From assembly GCA_003427395.1 (NCBI GenBank), contig BFEA01000410.1, forward strand, positions 1,281,229 to 1,345,228: a DNA stretch of 64,000 bases, given 5' to 3'. The position numbers and the translations under genes were made by a program. Positions 1 through 10,695 of this stretch are shown in pieces. The notes under the pieces were generated by a model, which was given only the letters and a program-made list of their open reading frames with translations, was not told where the DNA came from and made no database searches. The number at the start of each line of letters is the position of its first letter. Position 1 is the stretch's first letter. This DNA comes from Chara braunii (lineage: Eukaryota > Streptophyta > Charophyceae > Charales > Characeae).

Positions 1-93
<93 letters not shown>
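1..93. repeat. (CT)n then (GT)n compound microsatellite
   Basis: Uninterrupted CT dinucleotides fill the first 66 bases and switch directly to GT dinucleotides. The window starts inside the CT run, so its true length is unknown. Confidence 0.98.
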
Positions 94-1489
94 CACCGCC
101 AGGAAGCAGGATCTGCAGCAGGAGGTGAATGTGGAGGACGACAACGAAAACATGAAAACCCTTGTAATTTCGAAGACCAAGTGAACGTGTAATAAGGTCT
201 TTCATGCAGTCTCCCAGGGCTCGGGAGAAGGACGACGTGGAGGAGAGGGATCGCATAAAGAAAAAAGGCATGGAGGAAAAGTAGGAACGAAAACATGCAC
301 AACCCCTTGTAGTCATCCTAACCCCTGTGCAAGTATGATGATGCCCTTCCCGCACTCTCCCCCAGGCTGGCTGGGCGATATTGGCATCCCAGGCAGAACG
401 ATGAACAGGAGGAGAAGGACGCTGGGGAGGAGCTGAAGTGGAGAACGATGACATAGAGAAAAAGACATGGACGAGGGACCATGGTAAACAAAATAGAAAG
501 CAAAATGGGTATCAATAAAGAGAAAGATAAAACGAAATCACGATAGCCTCCTCCTCCTCGCCATTGTCCCCTCCAGCTCTTTCATATCAGCATCCTCATC
601 TTCCGACCCCACCTCTCGTCATCATCATCGGCATCTACTCTCTCTCCTCCCCCTCCTCTTCGTCCATCCAATTTGTCTTCGCATCATCATCGTTTTCCCA
701 TTCACTTCGCTCCCTTGCTCTCCTGGAGGTAGGGAGGATATTGACCTCGCTCCCTTGCTCTCCTGGAGGTAGGGAGGATATTGACCTCGACGGCTTCCAC
801 ATGGAACTGGACATATGCAGAGGCTGACGTGGAGGGGAACGACGCGGAAAAAAGGAGGTCATGAAGGAGGACAACAGAAGAAACACGTGCAGGATGAAGA
901 CGTTGGAGGAGGAAGTGGGGAGGAAGGAATATAGTAAAGCGAAATAAGAAGAGAAAAACAAAAAGATATTGCGTGTTGGACTCAGAAATCACCAGGTCCA
1001 ATTGTTAAAAGTAATGAATTATTACCATTATTAATAGCATCTACCCATCCAGGCAATCAAAGATTTGCAACTACATTTAAAGCAGGTCTTAATCAAGAGA
1101 GCCAAATGAATGAAGAAAAAAAAAAAAAAAAAAAGAGAGCCAAATGAAGCCGCCATAGCCCCCTTACGCCTTTTCCCATCCCGCTTCTTCATGCCGTCAG
1201 CAACGTCATATTCCTGCCCCACCTCCTCCTCGTCTCACCCACTGATAGCTACCGAAGCACTTCTCCGCCTGCCGTATTACCCTCCTTTCCCCCACCCCCA
1301 CCTCTCTCTCGCTCTCTCCCTCCCCCCTCGCTCCCTCCCTCCCCTGCTCTATCCCTCCCTCCCTCTGTGCGTGTGTGTGACACAAAAATCAACCAAATTT
1401 GGCATAAGCTGGTCGGCCGGACTGAACCAACGACGTTATTGAGAGAGATGGAAGGAAATGGGCGCAAGCAGAACGGGGGGGGAGTCTGC
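94..1489. other. Purine/pyrimidine-biased intergenic DNA without a gene
   Basis: GA-rich and TC-rich stretches alternate, with a poly-A run near 1115-1132. Open frames here are serine/leucine-rich or arginine/glutamate-rich products of the base bias. I see no conserved domain. Confidence 0.6.
707..786. repeat. Perfect 40-bp tandem duplication
   Basis: The unit beginning TCGCTCCCTTGCTCTCCTGG and ending in TTGACC occurs twice in direct succession (707-746 and 747-786) without a difference, so it is recent or slippage-derived. Confidence 0.95.
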
Positions 1490-1876
1490 AATGACGGGAG
1501 CTAAAGAAACCGGAGCTTAGGTCGCCCTGGAGCACGTGCAGAAGGATATTGCGACAGGATGTCGAAAGATGGAGAGTCGAGGGCAAAAGGAGGAGGAGGA
1601 GAAGGAAAAGGAGGAGGAGGAGGAGGAGAAAGAATAAGATCACGGCTACCTCTTTCACGCGAAACTGTTCACCGCTCCTCGCAATGACCTGAGCTAAAGA
1701 AGCCGGAGCTTAGGTCGCCATGGGGATGAGAGATGGGCAAAGCAGGTGCAGAGGGATATTGCCACAGGATGTCGAAAGATGGAGAGCCGAGGGCAAAAGA
1801 GGGAGGAGAGAGAAGACGAGGAGAAAGGATAAGATCGCGGCTTACCTCCTTCGCGCGGAGCTGTTCACCGCTCCTT
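1490..1876. repeat. Imperfect ~194-bp tandem duplication
   Basis: Two adjacent diverged copies (about 1490-1682 and 1683-1876) share GCTTAGGTCGCC, ATATTG.(C/G)ACAGGATGTCGAA, a GGAGGA-rich spacer and CTGTTCACCGCTCCT. Differences are point changes and length changes in the purine spacer. Confidence 0.85.
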
Positions 1877-1954
1877 CGACCAAAAAACGAAGGTTCGGCT
1901 CTTGGCGACTTCCAACATCAAAATACAGCGGCACACTGCCCATGTTTCCCCGCG

Positions 1955-1956
<2 letters not shown>

Positions 1957-1994
<38 letters not shown>

Positions 1995-2112
1995 TGTTCC
2001 AAGCACAGCCCCCACCCCCTCCCCACACCCACACGCCCGCAGACGCTCTCTCTCTCTCTCTCTCTTTTGTGGCAAGCACAGCCCCTCCGCCCTCCCCACA
2101 CCCACACGCACG
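1957..2112. repeat. Duplicated (TC)n plus C-rich unit
   Basis: Two copies of a compound unit, a TC run followed by AAGCACAGCCCC and a CCCCACACCCACACGC tail. The reading frames across it encode only Ser-Leu or Glu-Arg runs. Confidence 0.9.
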
Positions 2113-2225
2113 CACGAACGCGCACAACCGCACCCACACACGCAGGCAGCACCGCGAAGCCACGCACACGGCGGTAGGACCTATCGGTACCGCTAGGCGT
2201 ATTCAAGGCCCATCAGGGCCTCGAT

Positions 2226-2290
2226 TGCTTGGCGGTCCTAATCCTAAAACCATGTGATGATGCTTGGCGGTCCTAAAACCGTGTGATGAT
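2226..2290. repeat. Short tandem duplication of GCTTGGCGGTCCTAA unit
   Basis: Two adjacent ~30-35-bp copies share GCTTGGCGGTCCTAA and GTGTGATGAT or CATGTGATGAT; the first has an extra TCCTAA. Confidence 0.85.
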
Positions 2291-2345
2291 CAAGGCCGTC
2301 GACCAGGGGCCTCGGTCTAGGCCCACCTACGTCTTTCCGTTATAA

Positions 2346-2440
2346 GAGGCTACCACGAAGGGACCGGCGGGCGACTAGGGACCATCGATTGTGTCAATCC
2401 ATGGTCCTTAGGCGGCCGCCATTCTCTTCGTGGTAGCCTC
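2346..2440. other. 95-bp inverted repeat (long hairpin)
   Basis: A perfect 15-bp outer arm, GAGGCTACCACGAAG (2346-2360) and its complement (2426-2440), encloses a second inner stem: GGACCAT (2379-2385) and GATTG pair with CAATC and ATGGTCC (2401-2407) around a TGT loop. The folded form would be an imperfect hairpin over the full 95 bases. It may be a small foldback element or a small-RNA precursor; nothing shows it is expressed. Confidence 0.8.
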
Positions 2441-2449
2441 CTACAGCCA

Positions 2450-3094
2450 AAATGCGCAGGTGGGACCGAGGCCCCGGTAGGACGCGACGACCAGATTCGA
2501 TAAATTGTTACATTCTTGCAACGACCCGTCAAACTGCGGACGGCCCCGGTTCGAAATTTGTAACATAGCGATTTTATTTTAATAAATAATGTAGGGACCA
2601 AGCTTCTGTCTCCGCAGTCTTCTCCCAACTAGAAGTGCAGCTGTATTCGGGACAAATTCCAGAGAAGAAGAGAAGATGGTAATACCTGGCTGGCTGGCAG
2701 GCTGGCAGGCTGGCAGGCAGGCAAGCAAGGTTGGAATAAAACCCACTTTGCTCGGCGAACGTTTTTTTTTTTGTTTTTTTTTTTTTGTTCTTCTCTCAAT
2801 TTCACCTCACCCTACCTACCTACCACTACTCCTAATTGTAGGCATACGGGAACCCCGTAGCAGCCAGAACCGTGTTCAAGAGAGGACATGCGGGGGCTGC
2901 TCCCGACCTGCAGGTGGGCGATACCGGCTGCAGCCGGTAGCATCAGGGACCATGCCAACAGGACCAATCCCTATCTGAAGTACAGGAGAAAAAAAAAGGG
3001 GAAAAAGAAGAAAAAAAAAAGACAAGGGAAAAAAAAAAACATCACCAAAGAAAGGGTTCTGCTTCCTCGTGGGGGGGGGGAAGCGAAAGCGCGC
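2450..3094. other. Intergenic DNA with TGGC repeats and poly-T
   Basis: A short TGGC/AGGC repeat lies at about 2689-2726 and a poly-T stretch at 2761-2787. The part at 2845-2960 (CCCCGTAGCAGCC, GGACATGCGGG, CCGGTAGCATC) resembles 50.94-51.08 kb, so it belongs to a dispersed repeat. No gene seen. Confidence 0.6.
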
Positions 3095-3166
<72 letters not shown>

Positions 3167-3237
3167 TGCCAAAAGGGAATGCATCTTCCCGTGAAAGTGG
3201 GAAAATACATTCTCGTTTGACACTTACGAAGAGCGCA

Positions 3238-3284
<47 letters not shown>

Positions 3285-3351
3285 AAAAATGAATGCATCT
3301 TTCTGTGAAAACGGGAAGATATATTCTAGTTTGACACTTATGAAGAGCCCA

Positions 3352-3409
<58 letters not shown>

Positions 3410-3416
3410 TCGTCGC
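3095..3416. repeat. (GA)n minisatellite with ~75-bp spacer units
   Basis: Three long GA runs are separated by two diverged copies of a ~75-bp spacer (about 3164-3242 and 3284-3358) sharing AATGCATCTT, TTTGACACTTA and GAAGAGC.CATGTAAGAGAG. The higher-order unit is about 115-120 bp. Long Ser-Leu open frames on the minus strand here are a by-product. Confidence 0.92.
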
Positions 3417-3475
3417 ACTGTCGAGCGCATCGGTCCGGCATCGCACCAGGCAACGCTTGACCCTCCTCTATCGTC
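3417..3475 (-). other. LTR-tail remnant fused to pol
   Basis: On the minus strand this reads like the last ~56 bases of the 8576 LTR, ending TGCCGGACCGATGCGCTCGA then CA. It joins the pol frame directly after the residues RTIEEG, so the join deleted integrase and nearly all of the 3' LTR. Confidence 0.8.
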
Positions 3476-3750
3476 CTCACTTCCTCCGCTAAACTGTGTG
3501 TACCAGCCAATGTCAATTTCATCATCCAGTGAACATCCTTACTTCCCCATGGATCCTCCTCTAGAAAGGGCTTGAGGACTAACTCCGCCTTTTGCTCATA
3601 CCCCCTACGCGCTAACCATATCGGGTGACTGACGCAACTACGCACTCGCAAGGACCATTCGTTTATATGGAGGCAAACTTGTTCTTCTTGGTCCAAAAAC
3701 CCATCAATGATGGAGTATCTTCTATCGACTCTTGATCTGGCCCATCCCAA
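3476..3750 (-). pseudogene. Gypsy pol fragment after RNase H
   Basis: The minus-strand frame encodes about 90 element residues (for example DGFLDQEEQVCLHINEWSL and HPIWLARRGYEQKAELVL). It then runs through the LTR scrap into Ser-Leu repeats made by the GA minisatellite, so the long open frame extending to about 2971 is artificial. The piece lies where gypsy elements carry the segment between RNase H and integrase. The HHCC and DDE motifs of integrase are not found. The frame differs from that of the upstream RNase H, so at least one frameshift separates them. Assignment to pol rests on position and colinearity, not on a catalytic motif. Confidence 0.7.
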
Positions 3751-3754
3751 TTGA

Positions 3755-4470
3755 TGTGGCTCGACCCATCTGCCCTGTTCTTGTCCCTTGGAATCCTCTT
3801 CAGCTAAAAGTTAAACATCCAAATGTACGTCAGCCATCTTGCGACGGTTGGGTTAGATGGAGTATAGTTTTCAGGGAATAGGTGAGCGCAGTGGGGTCCA
3901 CCCTCAATATGAACCTCCTGCCAAAAACATAGTTACGAAAGATCCTCAGGCAATGGAGTACCGCAAGCGTCTCCTTTTTAAACTGAGAGTAGTTTCGCTC
4001 AGTCGTATTAAGAGTCCGACTCTCAAATCTTACCGGCCTCTCCTTCCCTTCGGCATCTGTCTGAACCAAGACTCCTCCCAGGGCAGTTGGCCAACATCCG
4101 TCTCGATGATGAACGACTTTTCTTCCGTGACCTCATAGTTCGGCGCTCCTAACACTAAGCCTCCTTCTTTAAACTTTTTTTTCATCCGCTTCACTGCCTC
4201 TTCCTGATCTCCACCCCAAACCCATTCTTGGTTCTGACGTACCAGCTTCCTCAGATGCTCGATCTTGGCGGCAAAGTTCTTTACGAAGCTCCTTTAGAAT
4301 CCACAAGTGTCGAGGAAGCTCCTTACGTCCGTTATCGAACGAAAAGGTACTGGTCACTCCACGATCTTGTCTGTCTTCTTCACATCAGGTCTTCGACCAC
4401 TCTCATTACAAACAAGTCCAAGATGGTCGCTTCCTTCATGCAATGCTTGGACTTTGGGCCACTCGCTGTT
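3755..4470 (-). pseudogene. Gypsy RT thumb / RNase H region, frameshifted
   Basis: Several minus-strand frames together give a colinear RT-thumb to RNase H region. The segment around 4357-4169 contains KLVRQNQEWVWGGDQEEAVK, typical of the RT-to-RNase H connection. A later one (4069-3830) contains RTLNTTERNYSQFKKETLAV, the usual LTR-element RNase H segment with its conserved E-R-N-Y and K-E motif, followed by LHCLRIFRNYVFGRRFILRV. At least two frame changes and several stops interrupt it. The RNase H would degrade the RNA strand of the RNA:DNA hybrid during reverse transcription, but this copy is inactive. Confidence 0.8.
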
Positions 4471-4478
4471 AGGTTGTA

Positions 4479-4892
4479 TTATTTCAACAGGCTCAGGACC
4501 CGATCAAGGTTCTGGATATGCTTATAGACAAAACGCCTTACTCCGGGCATCACTCCGTCTTCCTCTCTTTCTTTCGGGCCTTTAATCGCCAAGTCATCAA
4601 TATAAGGCTGAGTGATGTGTGGGTTGACCGTCTGCATGACCCTGATCATGTTCCTTTGCACCATCACCACCGCATTCGTCCTGCCATGAGGGGCTACATT
4701 CATATGAATTAGCCCTCTAGGCGTATGCATTGTCGTTACTGGCTTATCCGACGGATATACAGGAAACTGGTCATATGCAGAGTAGAGGTCTACAAGTGAG
4801 ATTACAGGTCTCTCTGCGCATGACTCTGACAATGCGTCCGCGTTTGGCAATCCTCCCGCGTTTCGCACTGTCACCGCATTTAGTCGCTGCAA
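4479..4892 (-). pseudogene. Gypsy reverse transcriptase core (truncated)
   Basis: The frame holds the palm motifs of a Ty3/gypsy reverse transcriptase: SLVDLYSAYDQFPV, with the first catalytic Asp, and about 65 residues later PYIDDLAIKGPK, with the YxDD catalytic pair. HTPRGLIHMNVAPHG between them corresponds to the usual TPFGL / MPFGL region. At its start the sequence passes from a different frame encoding the pre-RT linker (RRYKMVDKKCRPVPVLV near 5030-4980) straight into QRLNAVTV. The N-terminal fingers, including the usual V-P-K motif, therefore appear deleted. The frame ends in a TAA just after the core. Confidence 0.88.
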
Positions 4893-5042
4893 GTCCTCGC
4901 TTCTTGCTCCCGCATGCGCCGCATCAATCCTCGTTCCCGCTCGTAATAGGTCTCCTCATCTTCAGTAACGAGCACGGGAACTGGGCGACACTTTTTATCT
5001 ACCATCTTGTATCGCCTTTGAGATCCCTGCTTAAGTCGTTCC

Positions 5043-5747
5043 CTAAAAAAGGTCGGCTTGCTGTTTGTGTTTGTGCCATCGCAGGACCTCCCTTCCACCT
5101 GGAAGTCGATAAATCAGCTCCACCTCTCCCACCTGAGGGTTTTCCAAAACCCGCTCCCTCAGCGCCCTAATGGCCTCGGGGTCCACCATGTCGTGCGCTG
5201 CCACTACCTCCATAGCCTTATTTACATCAGTAAGGCTTAGTGTCAGCACTTCGGACCCTCCTTCCTCCTCGGGCAGCTCCCAGAGCCTCCGCCGCTCATT
5301 CTCAGATTCCTCGAAGGTGAACGAGTCGAGATTAGGCCTATTTCTCCCGCTCCCTGACCCCGTGTTCCGGTAAGTGATGACTTCGTAGTTCCCGCATGCC
5401 GGATCGCACAAAAGTATGATCATCGTTTCATCGTGCTTGTTAAAAATCATAGTTTTTGTCTTGCATAGGAACGATCTCCCCAAGAGGATAGAATGATCAA
5501 CATCTGGCATAACGAAGAAACAAATCCTCGCCCTTACTTTACCAATCTCCACGATCACATTGGACGTCGTGCCGCAAAAGACAGCCTTACAATTGGTGCC
5601 ATGTAGCATACCATGGTCCAAATGGTTGACCTCCATTCCCAGCATGATCGCTTCCCTTTCTCGGATGATGTTCATCTCCGCCGCCGTATCCACCATAGCG
5701 GTGCACTTCTGGTCCCTCACCACTAAATCCACCTGGCCACACGCCAC
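5043..5747 (-). pseudogene. Retroviral-type aspartic protease and linker
   Basis: The reading frame carries the aspartic protease signature CTAMVDTAAEMNIIR. Its DTA triad replaces the commoner DSG/DTG and is acceptable for retropepsins. About 65 residues later comes HSILLGRSFL, the usual ILGxxFL strand. In an intact element this enzyme dimerises and cuts the Gag-Pol precursor. An acidic linker with SFTFEESENERRRLWELPEE follows towards RT. It is in the same frame as the zinc-knuckle part of gag upstream, consistent with one long gag-pol frame now broken by stops. The open part ends in a stop before the RT. Confidence 0.85.
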
Positions 5748-5753
5748 ACACTT

Positions 5754-6287
5754 TCAGTCCATCCTCGTCCCTGCTTCAGTCCACTCTACCTCCCTCGGCA
5801 GGATCGTACTCAGATGGACATTGGGCACTAACCTCCGCGAGAGCCGTCCATTCAAACCATCATGGAGCCCTGGGGCTGATGCCAAAATATCTTTCAAGTT
5901 CATTAGGTCATTGTGACCTTCCAGGAGCCTGTCTACCATCCTTTCCACATCAAAGCCTTCTTCTAGCCGAACCTCGTACTTCTTCCTCTTAGGTACGCTG
6001 TCAGGTTGGCTGGGCTCAGCTTCCCCCTCAACCCCTCTCTTCCCGGCCCTTAGCTCCGCCCGCCGGTCTTCCTCTTACCGGAGCCTCTCATCCTCCTCTT
6101 CCTCTTCCGGGACCTCCACTACCTCTTTCCTACGCTCGGGCTCAGGTTCTCTTCGAGGGGGCGCCTGGCTGGGTGCTTGACTGGTTCCAGCCTTGTTCTG
6201 AATTCTGGTCCGCGCCGCCTGTGGCACTCTTCCATGGGATGTGGGGGGCCTAGTATAGGTCATTCCCGACCTAGGGCCTTGTCCCAT
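5754..6287 (-). pseudogene. Gag-to-protease linker, interrupted
   Basis: Two open pieces (6287-6075 and 5948-5754) lie in the same frame as the zinc-knuckle gag and the protease. They encode a Pro/Arg/Glu-rich linker (EPERRKEVVEVPEEEEEDERL) and a segment containing MERMVDRLLEGHNDLMNLKD. Stops between them show decay. No catalytic motif is visible; position between gag and protease is the evidence. Confidence 0.65.
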
Positions 6288-6311
6288 AGTCGCAACCCTC
6301 GGGTACCCCTG

Positions 6312-8175
6312 TCACGGTTGCCCTGACGACAATTCGGGACCGGACTCATAGAGGAAAACTCCAGGGAGGTTGGCCTCCCACTCCTGGGTCTCATTACACA
6401 AACTCTTTAACTTTTGCTGGTACCTATCCACCTTTCCCAGCAAGTCCTCCATCTTTTCCAGGATGGTTACGGCCGACTCTCCCTCCTCTCCCAACTCCTC
6501 ATCATCTGACTCAACGACTATCGACTCTTCCTTTATAATCCCTGCCTCTAGTCGCTGAGTCACCTCCTCACTCTCTCCCACAATCTCCTCGACCCTTACG
6601 ACTGAGTCCTCTCTTTCCTGCCACATCCTGAACATCGCCGGGGGTGTTGGCCCTGCCGCCGCCCGTCTTTGGGCCACTTGCCTGACTCCACCAGGAGTCT
6701 TTGGGTCAATATACTTCCCGAATTTATCGTATGTATCCCCGTCCATATTGGTGGAAATCAACCCGGAGAGCTCATCGTCCCGCCGCCTTTGGCAAAACCG
6801 TATGGTGTGGCCTTGATAGTCACAATGCCGATAAATGACATTCCGCCAATTGAAGCGGGGCCTTTCATACCCTTGGCCCCCTTCCTGACCACCTTGGCCT
6901 CCTTGATCCTTGCCCCCTTGGCCATTCCATCCACCACCACGACCCCCGTCGTTCCTTCCTTGGCCTCGACCACCGCCTCCTCGACCTCCCTGGCCTCGGC
7001 CTCCATTGCCCTGCCCGCCTTGCCCTTGGTTCCCTCTTCCAGCCACTCTAGCCTGCGATATCTGCTGCGAGGGTGGAGGTTGGGCCACGAATTGGCCCTG
7101 GGCTGCCGGAAAACTTGGTAGTTCCGCACTCGCCAGTTGACCTGAATAGGGGACCATCGGTCGTGGGGGAACATGGCCCCCTTCCCATGAGTTACATTGA
7201 TTATATGGGGGTCAGGGCGCCATTGGGTAATAGGGAAGCCAGTGTCCATATGTTGTCGGTGGCCCCATCAACGAGGGCCCTGCTCACATAGATGCACTCA
7301 CGACAGCGGCGGGTGGCGTCGCGATCGTCTGTGGGATCTGCCCTTTTCCAGAGTCCTGTCCGCCTGTCAATAGATTGCGTTGTTTGCGCTGCGCTTTGGT
7401 CAGGACCTGGGAACCCGTTTCCTCCCCACCGTAGTCCTCGTGTCCGGTCTCCTCGTCCACCACCGCCAACACCCGACCTTGGACCACGGTCACCACCTTT
7501 TTCTGCACCTCGGCATCCTTGTCGTAACCTAACTATGTCAGCACGTCCGTGACAATCCTCTTTACTCCCAGGGTCCTAGATGCGGTGGCGTCCCTTTCCT
7601 TCCTCTTCCGCCTCTGCAGGCGCATTTGACGCTGCTCTACCTGGTCCAAGCTTCCATCCTCCACTCCCTTATCAATAGTAGCCCAGGTGAGCTTCGCACT
7701 TCCTTCCCCATGGCTCGTCAACTCTGAAGCTTTTGAGGCTGTGAGCACCCCCAAAAAGATAGCGCATTATGCTTCTTTAGAAATCCCATGCACTGTCCTC
7801 GCCTTTTTCTTAAACTCTTGCACAAATGCCCCGATTGTGGTGAAATCGTCCTTGTTCATGACCTCCAAATCTGCTGTAGTTAGCAAGCCATCACCCATTC
7901 TGTACTTCCTTTGCATCCCATCCCTAAACCTTGCCCAACTACCATTGGCGGCCTTCACAACCTTACCTCAAAATTCGCTGGAACTTTACTTCATCTGACA
8001 GCCCCACCAGCGCCTGCTCAACCAGATCCAACTAGTCAGAGACCCGCTCTCCATTGAAATGGAACGTATCAACCTTCGGAACATTACTCGGCGCCCTTTC
8101 TCGCCTGTCCAAAGCTTCGATAAGATCGTCAAGCGTCAGGACCTTTCCTGAACCGTCGCCCATACCTCTTGTCAT
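6312..8175 (-). pseudogene. Gypsy gag with damaged zinc knuckle
   Basis: The likely start is the ATG whose complement is at 8173-8175, giving MTRGMGDGSGKVLTLDDLIE. Downstream, in a shifted frame, comes a capsid-like stretch with WARFRDGMQRKYRMGDGLL and KDDFTTIGAFVQEFKKKAR (about 7958-7767), a basic segment, a Gly/Arg/Gln-rich nucleic-acid-binding stretch, and one retroviral zinc knuckle at 6833-6792. The knuckle should read C-x2-C-x4-H-x4-C, but the first Cys codon is TAT (Tyr), leaving YRHCDYQGHTIRFC. An acidic coiled segment (GKVDRYQQKLKSLCNETQEW) follows. At least two in-frame stops (near 8045 and 7985) and a frameshift break the N-terminal part. Gag would build the retrotransposon particle and bind its RNA. 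Confidence 0.82.
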
Positions 8176-8553
8176 CTTGGCCGACTGCTCCTTTCTTAAC
8201 TTCCCTGTTATAAGAAAAAGAAAACTTTACTTAGCAGCCTGACTTGACGTACTTCTATCAGGCTCCCTATACCACTCCTACACACCCTATGTCTAACAAA
8301 CACAACATCTAATTCCTAGGCCTATCCTGATACAGTCTGCTCCCACAATAGAAATTCTTAGGCAATCCTTTCAATCATACAATCAAATCATGATACCAAT
8401 CAGAGTCACTAACAATCAGCTCTTACACACATAACCACTCAAAGCACCATATAGTCCATCTCACGGTCTATCTATGCCTTCCCTACATGCCTGATTTTTT
8501 TCTCAATCCAATACCCGGATGTCGTTCCACCAGGGACAACGGTAGGCTTCCGT
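8176..8553 (-). other. Untranslated leader of the gypsy element
   Basis: No open frame of note lies between the probable gag start and the primer site. The stretch near the primer site (CGTTGTCCCTGGTGGAACGA) recurs beside the second primer site at 29.69 kb, so it is element leader. Confidence 0.7.
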
Positions 8554-8573
8554 TATCCCCGACAACGACGCCT
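8554..8573 (-). promoter_or_regulatory. Primer binding site, tRNA-Asp type
   Basis: Immediately inside the LTR the minus strand reads AGGCGTCGTTGTCGGGGATA. From knowledge of the plant tRNA-Asp 3' end (complement TGGCGCCGTTGCCGGGGATC), 16 of 20 positions match. tRNA-Asp priming is known in several plant gypsy elements. Confidence 0.8.
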
Positions 8574-8765
8574 CCTGTCGAGCGCATCGGTCCGGCACCG
8601 CACCAAGCAGCGCGGGACCCTCCCGACCGCATCACGCAGGAGTTGGAACACCTCGTCACGTATATACAATTGGAGTTTCCTTAAGCCGCTCCGACCGAGT
8701 GCGTCAGCCATACCCCTCGCAAACCCCTACGACAGTATAAGACTTGCGCGAGGCATGACTTACCT

Positions 8766-8799
8766 CCACCTTACGGGAGTTGTCACCTCCCTTCCGTGG
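8766..8799 (-). other. LTR-end hairpin with GTGACA-type loop (F1)
   Basis: Inner stem GGGAG/CTCCC (8775-8779, 8787-8791) around a 7-base loop that reads GTGACAA on the minus strand, with outer arms CCAC/GTGG. The same architecture sits at this place in every LTR copy. Confidence 0.75.
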
Positions 8800-9165
8800 T
8801 CGGGCTACCAGTCGACAATACGAATGCTAATCAGGTGCAATCGCACAGGTGGACCAGCCGAGGGCGTTTCTCGTTCGCTGTAGCATAGGGGTACGCGCGG
8901 TATTACGCCTCTATCGGACCCGCACGCGAACAGGCATCTTGGGGGGTTGAGGTCCCAAGCGGGGTCCGTCGTCAGTCGACTAGGACGCATCTCACACGCC
9001 ACACGCACATCACTCTTAAAGAACGTAAAAAAAATAAACACACACACACACATACACATACACGACACGACACAAAATAAACAATGCGACAATTCTCCCA
9101 GTCCCTTGGTAGCCATCCCATAACTCTCCGATGCGGAAATCGGATAGGCGTCGCGCGCGAGACTT

Positions 9166-9175
9166 AGTATAAAAC
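9166..9175 (-). promoter_or_regulatory. TATA-like box of LTR F1
   Basis: The minus strand reads GTTTTATACT followed by AAGTCTCGCGCGCGA. Equivalent TATA-like boxes stand at the same place in F1b (14278-14287), R1 (22614-22624) and R2 (40651-40660), about 0.6 kb before the LTR end. Promoter activity is inferred. Confidence 0.6.
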
Positions 9176-9727
9176 TGCGTGGACGCAGGGCCTGATGATA
9201 TCGACTAGCAATGCAAGCGTGCGAGAGCAGTTACAATGATGACGTACTATGTAGTGCCCATAGTCAAGCGGTCCCTCGTGGATCCGAGTACCGCTTATGA
9301 CACTCAAGTGTCGGACTCGAAGTATCATGAAGGTCTTCCCCTTCACGATATTGCACGACTGAAGGAATAGTCGTGCGGCCGCTGCGAGACCTCCGGCCTT
9401 TGGCCTAAATGTCTCGGCAGGCAAGGCAAATAGGCTTTCCCCGCGAGGTAATCCCTTCTATGCAGAGTCTAGCGTCTGGGATGTTATGGACAAGGACCTC
9501 GAATCCCGGCCTAGGACCAACGTCTGACTAATGAATTATAAAAGAGTATACAATCAATGAAGGGGATTTTCTTCCTTTTCTCAACCTCAATCCCTATCTA
9601 ATCCTTAATACGCGGGTCCCTCATGCAACACGAACTCTCAACATAGGTACACATATATTTTTATATATTTATAAGAGGGATAAGTATGTGACGATCACTT
9701 CTCACAATTACAGTGGGACTCCTCACA

Positions 9728-9728
9728 A

Positions 9729-9770
<42 letters not shown>
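9728..9770. repeat. (AT)n microsatellite in LTR F1
   Basis: About 20 AT units, in the same LTR position as shorter AT tracts in F1b (about 14790-14820). Confidence 0.95.
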
Positions 9771-9775
<5 letters not shown>

Positions 9776-10404
9776 ATCGCAGGCAGGCCAATCCAAATCC
9801 GAACCACCATACATACCTGCAATCACAGCAAAGAGTCAAATGAAAAGTCTACGCACTACACGGAGTCAACTCTAGTCAACCTCTACACTCATACCCCTCG
9901 TTTTAGCCATGCAAGCCCCAACCTCCTGTCCAACCAACCTTAATTAAATACTCAGTACCTTTGTTAAATGGTCATTCAATAAAAGTTTGAGTGAAACCTT
10001 AACAAAATAATAAAATCACCAGGGCTAAAGTCTTTTAGGTTGAGTGTTGAGGATGAATTGGGGTTGAATCGTAATACCGACAAATCGGCAACCAACGTGT
10101 TATCAGTGATAACAGAAGGTGATCCTCGTAAGATCAAGCTGAATCTAGTTAAAGTCCTGAATCAATCGATCAAGAGGACATGTAACACAAGACATGCCAA
10201 TCCCCAGGCTAAACCTATAAGTCCATGGAGAATAATCTCCATATCACGATCTCACTCAAAATCGTTCTACTTAATTAAGTCTGAATCTACCTATAAGCCA
10301 GTATCCAAAGTAAGGTAGACTTATGGCAGAATCTCCCCTATTCAGGGTGGATCGCCAGAATCGCCGCTTATCAAAATATAATCTATCTCCTTTAAACTAA
10401 TAAA

Positions 10405-10695
10405 TTTCGACAGCGCTTCCCGTAGGAAAAATGCCTTTTCAGAATTTATACTAGCCCGAATATGAAAACAGAAATAGTCTTCAACTTTCAAAAGTTCAAT
10501 TTTGTCTAACTCCCCGAATTAGCAAAAATTTTGGCAGCACCCCCTTTAGAAAATGAGACTTTCCAAATTTTTACTAAGCCATGTATAAAATTTAGACAAG
10601 TTTGAACTTTAAAAAACCAAAATTTGACTAACTCCTTGGATTTGCATAAATTTTGGCAGCGCTTCCCGTAAAGAAAGTAGCTTACCAAAATTTAT
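10405..10695 (-). repeat. Hairpin array I in LTR F1 (three hairpins)
   Basis: Three hairpins about 120 bp apart. The clearest has an 11-bp perfect stem ATAAATTTTGG (10646-10656) with CCAAAATTTAT (10685-10695) around CAGCGCTTCCCGTA...AGTAG. The middle one pairs AAAAATTTTGG with CCAAATTTTT around CAGCACCCCCTTTAGAAAAT. The two loop types alternate. Confidence 0.85.

Noticed and set aside
2971-3416. Long minus-strand Ser-Leu open frame
   Set aside because: Translation of the GA minisatellite; only the part above 3475 is element pol.
4730-5170. Plus-strand open frames over the pol region
   Set aside because: Antisense shadows of the minus-strand RT and protease.
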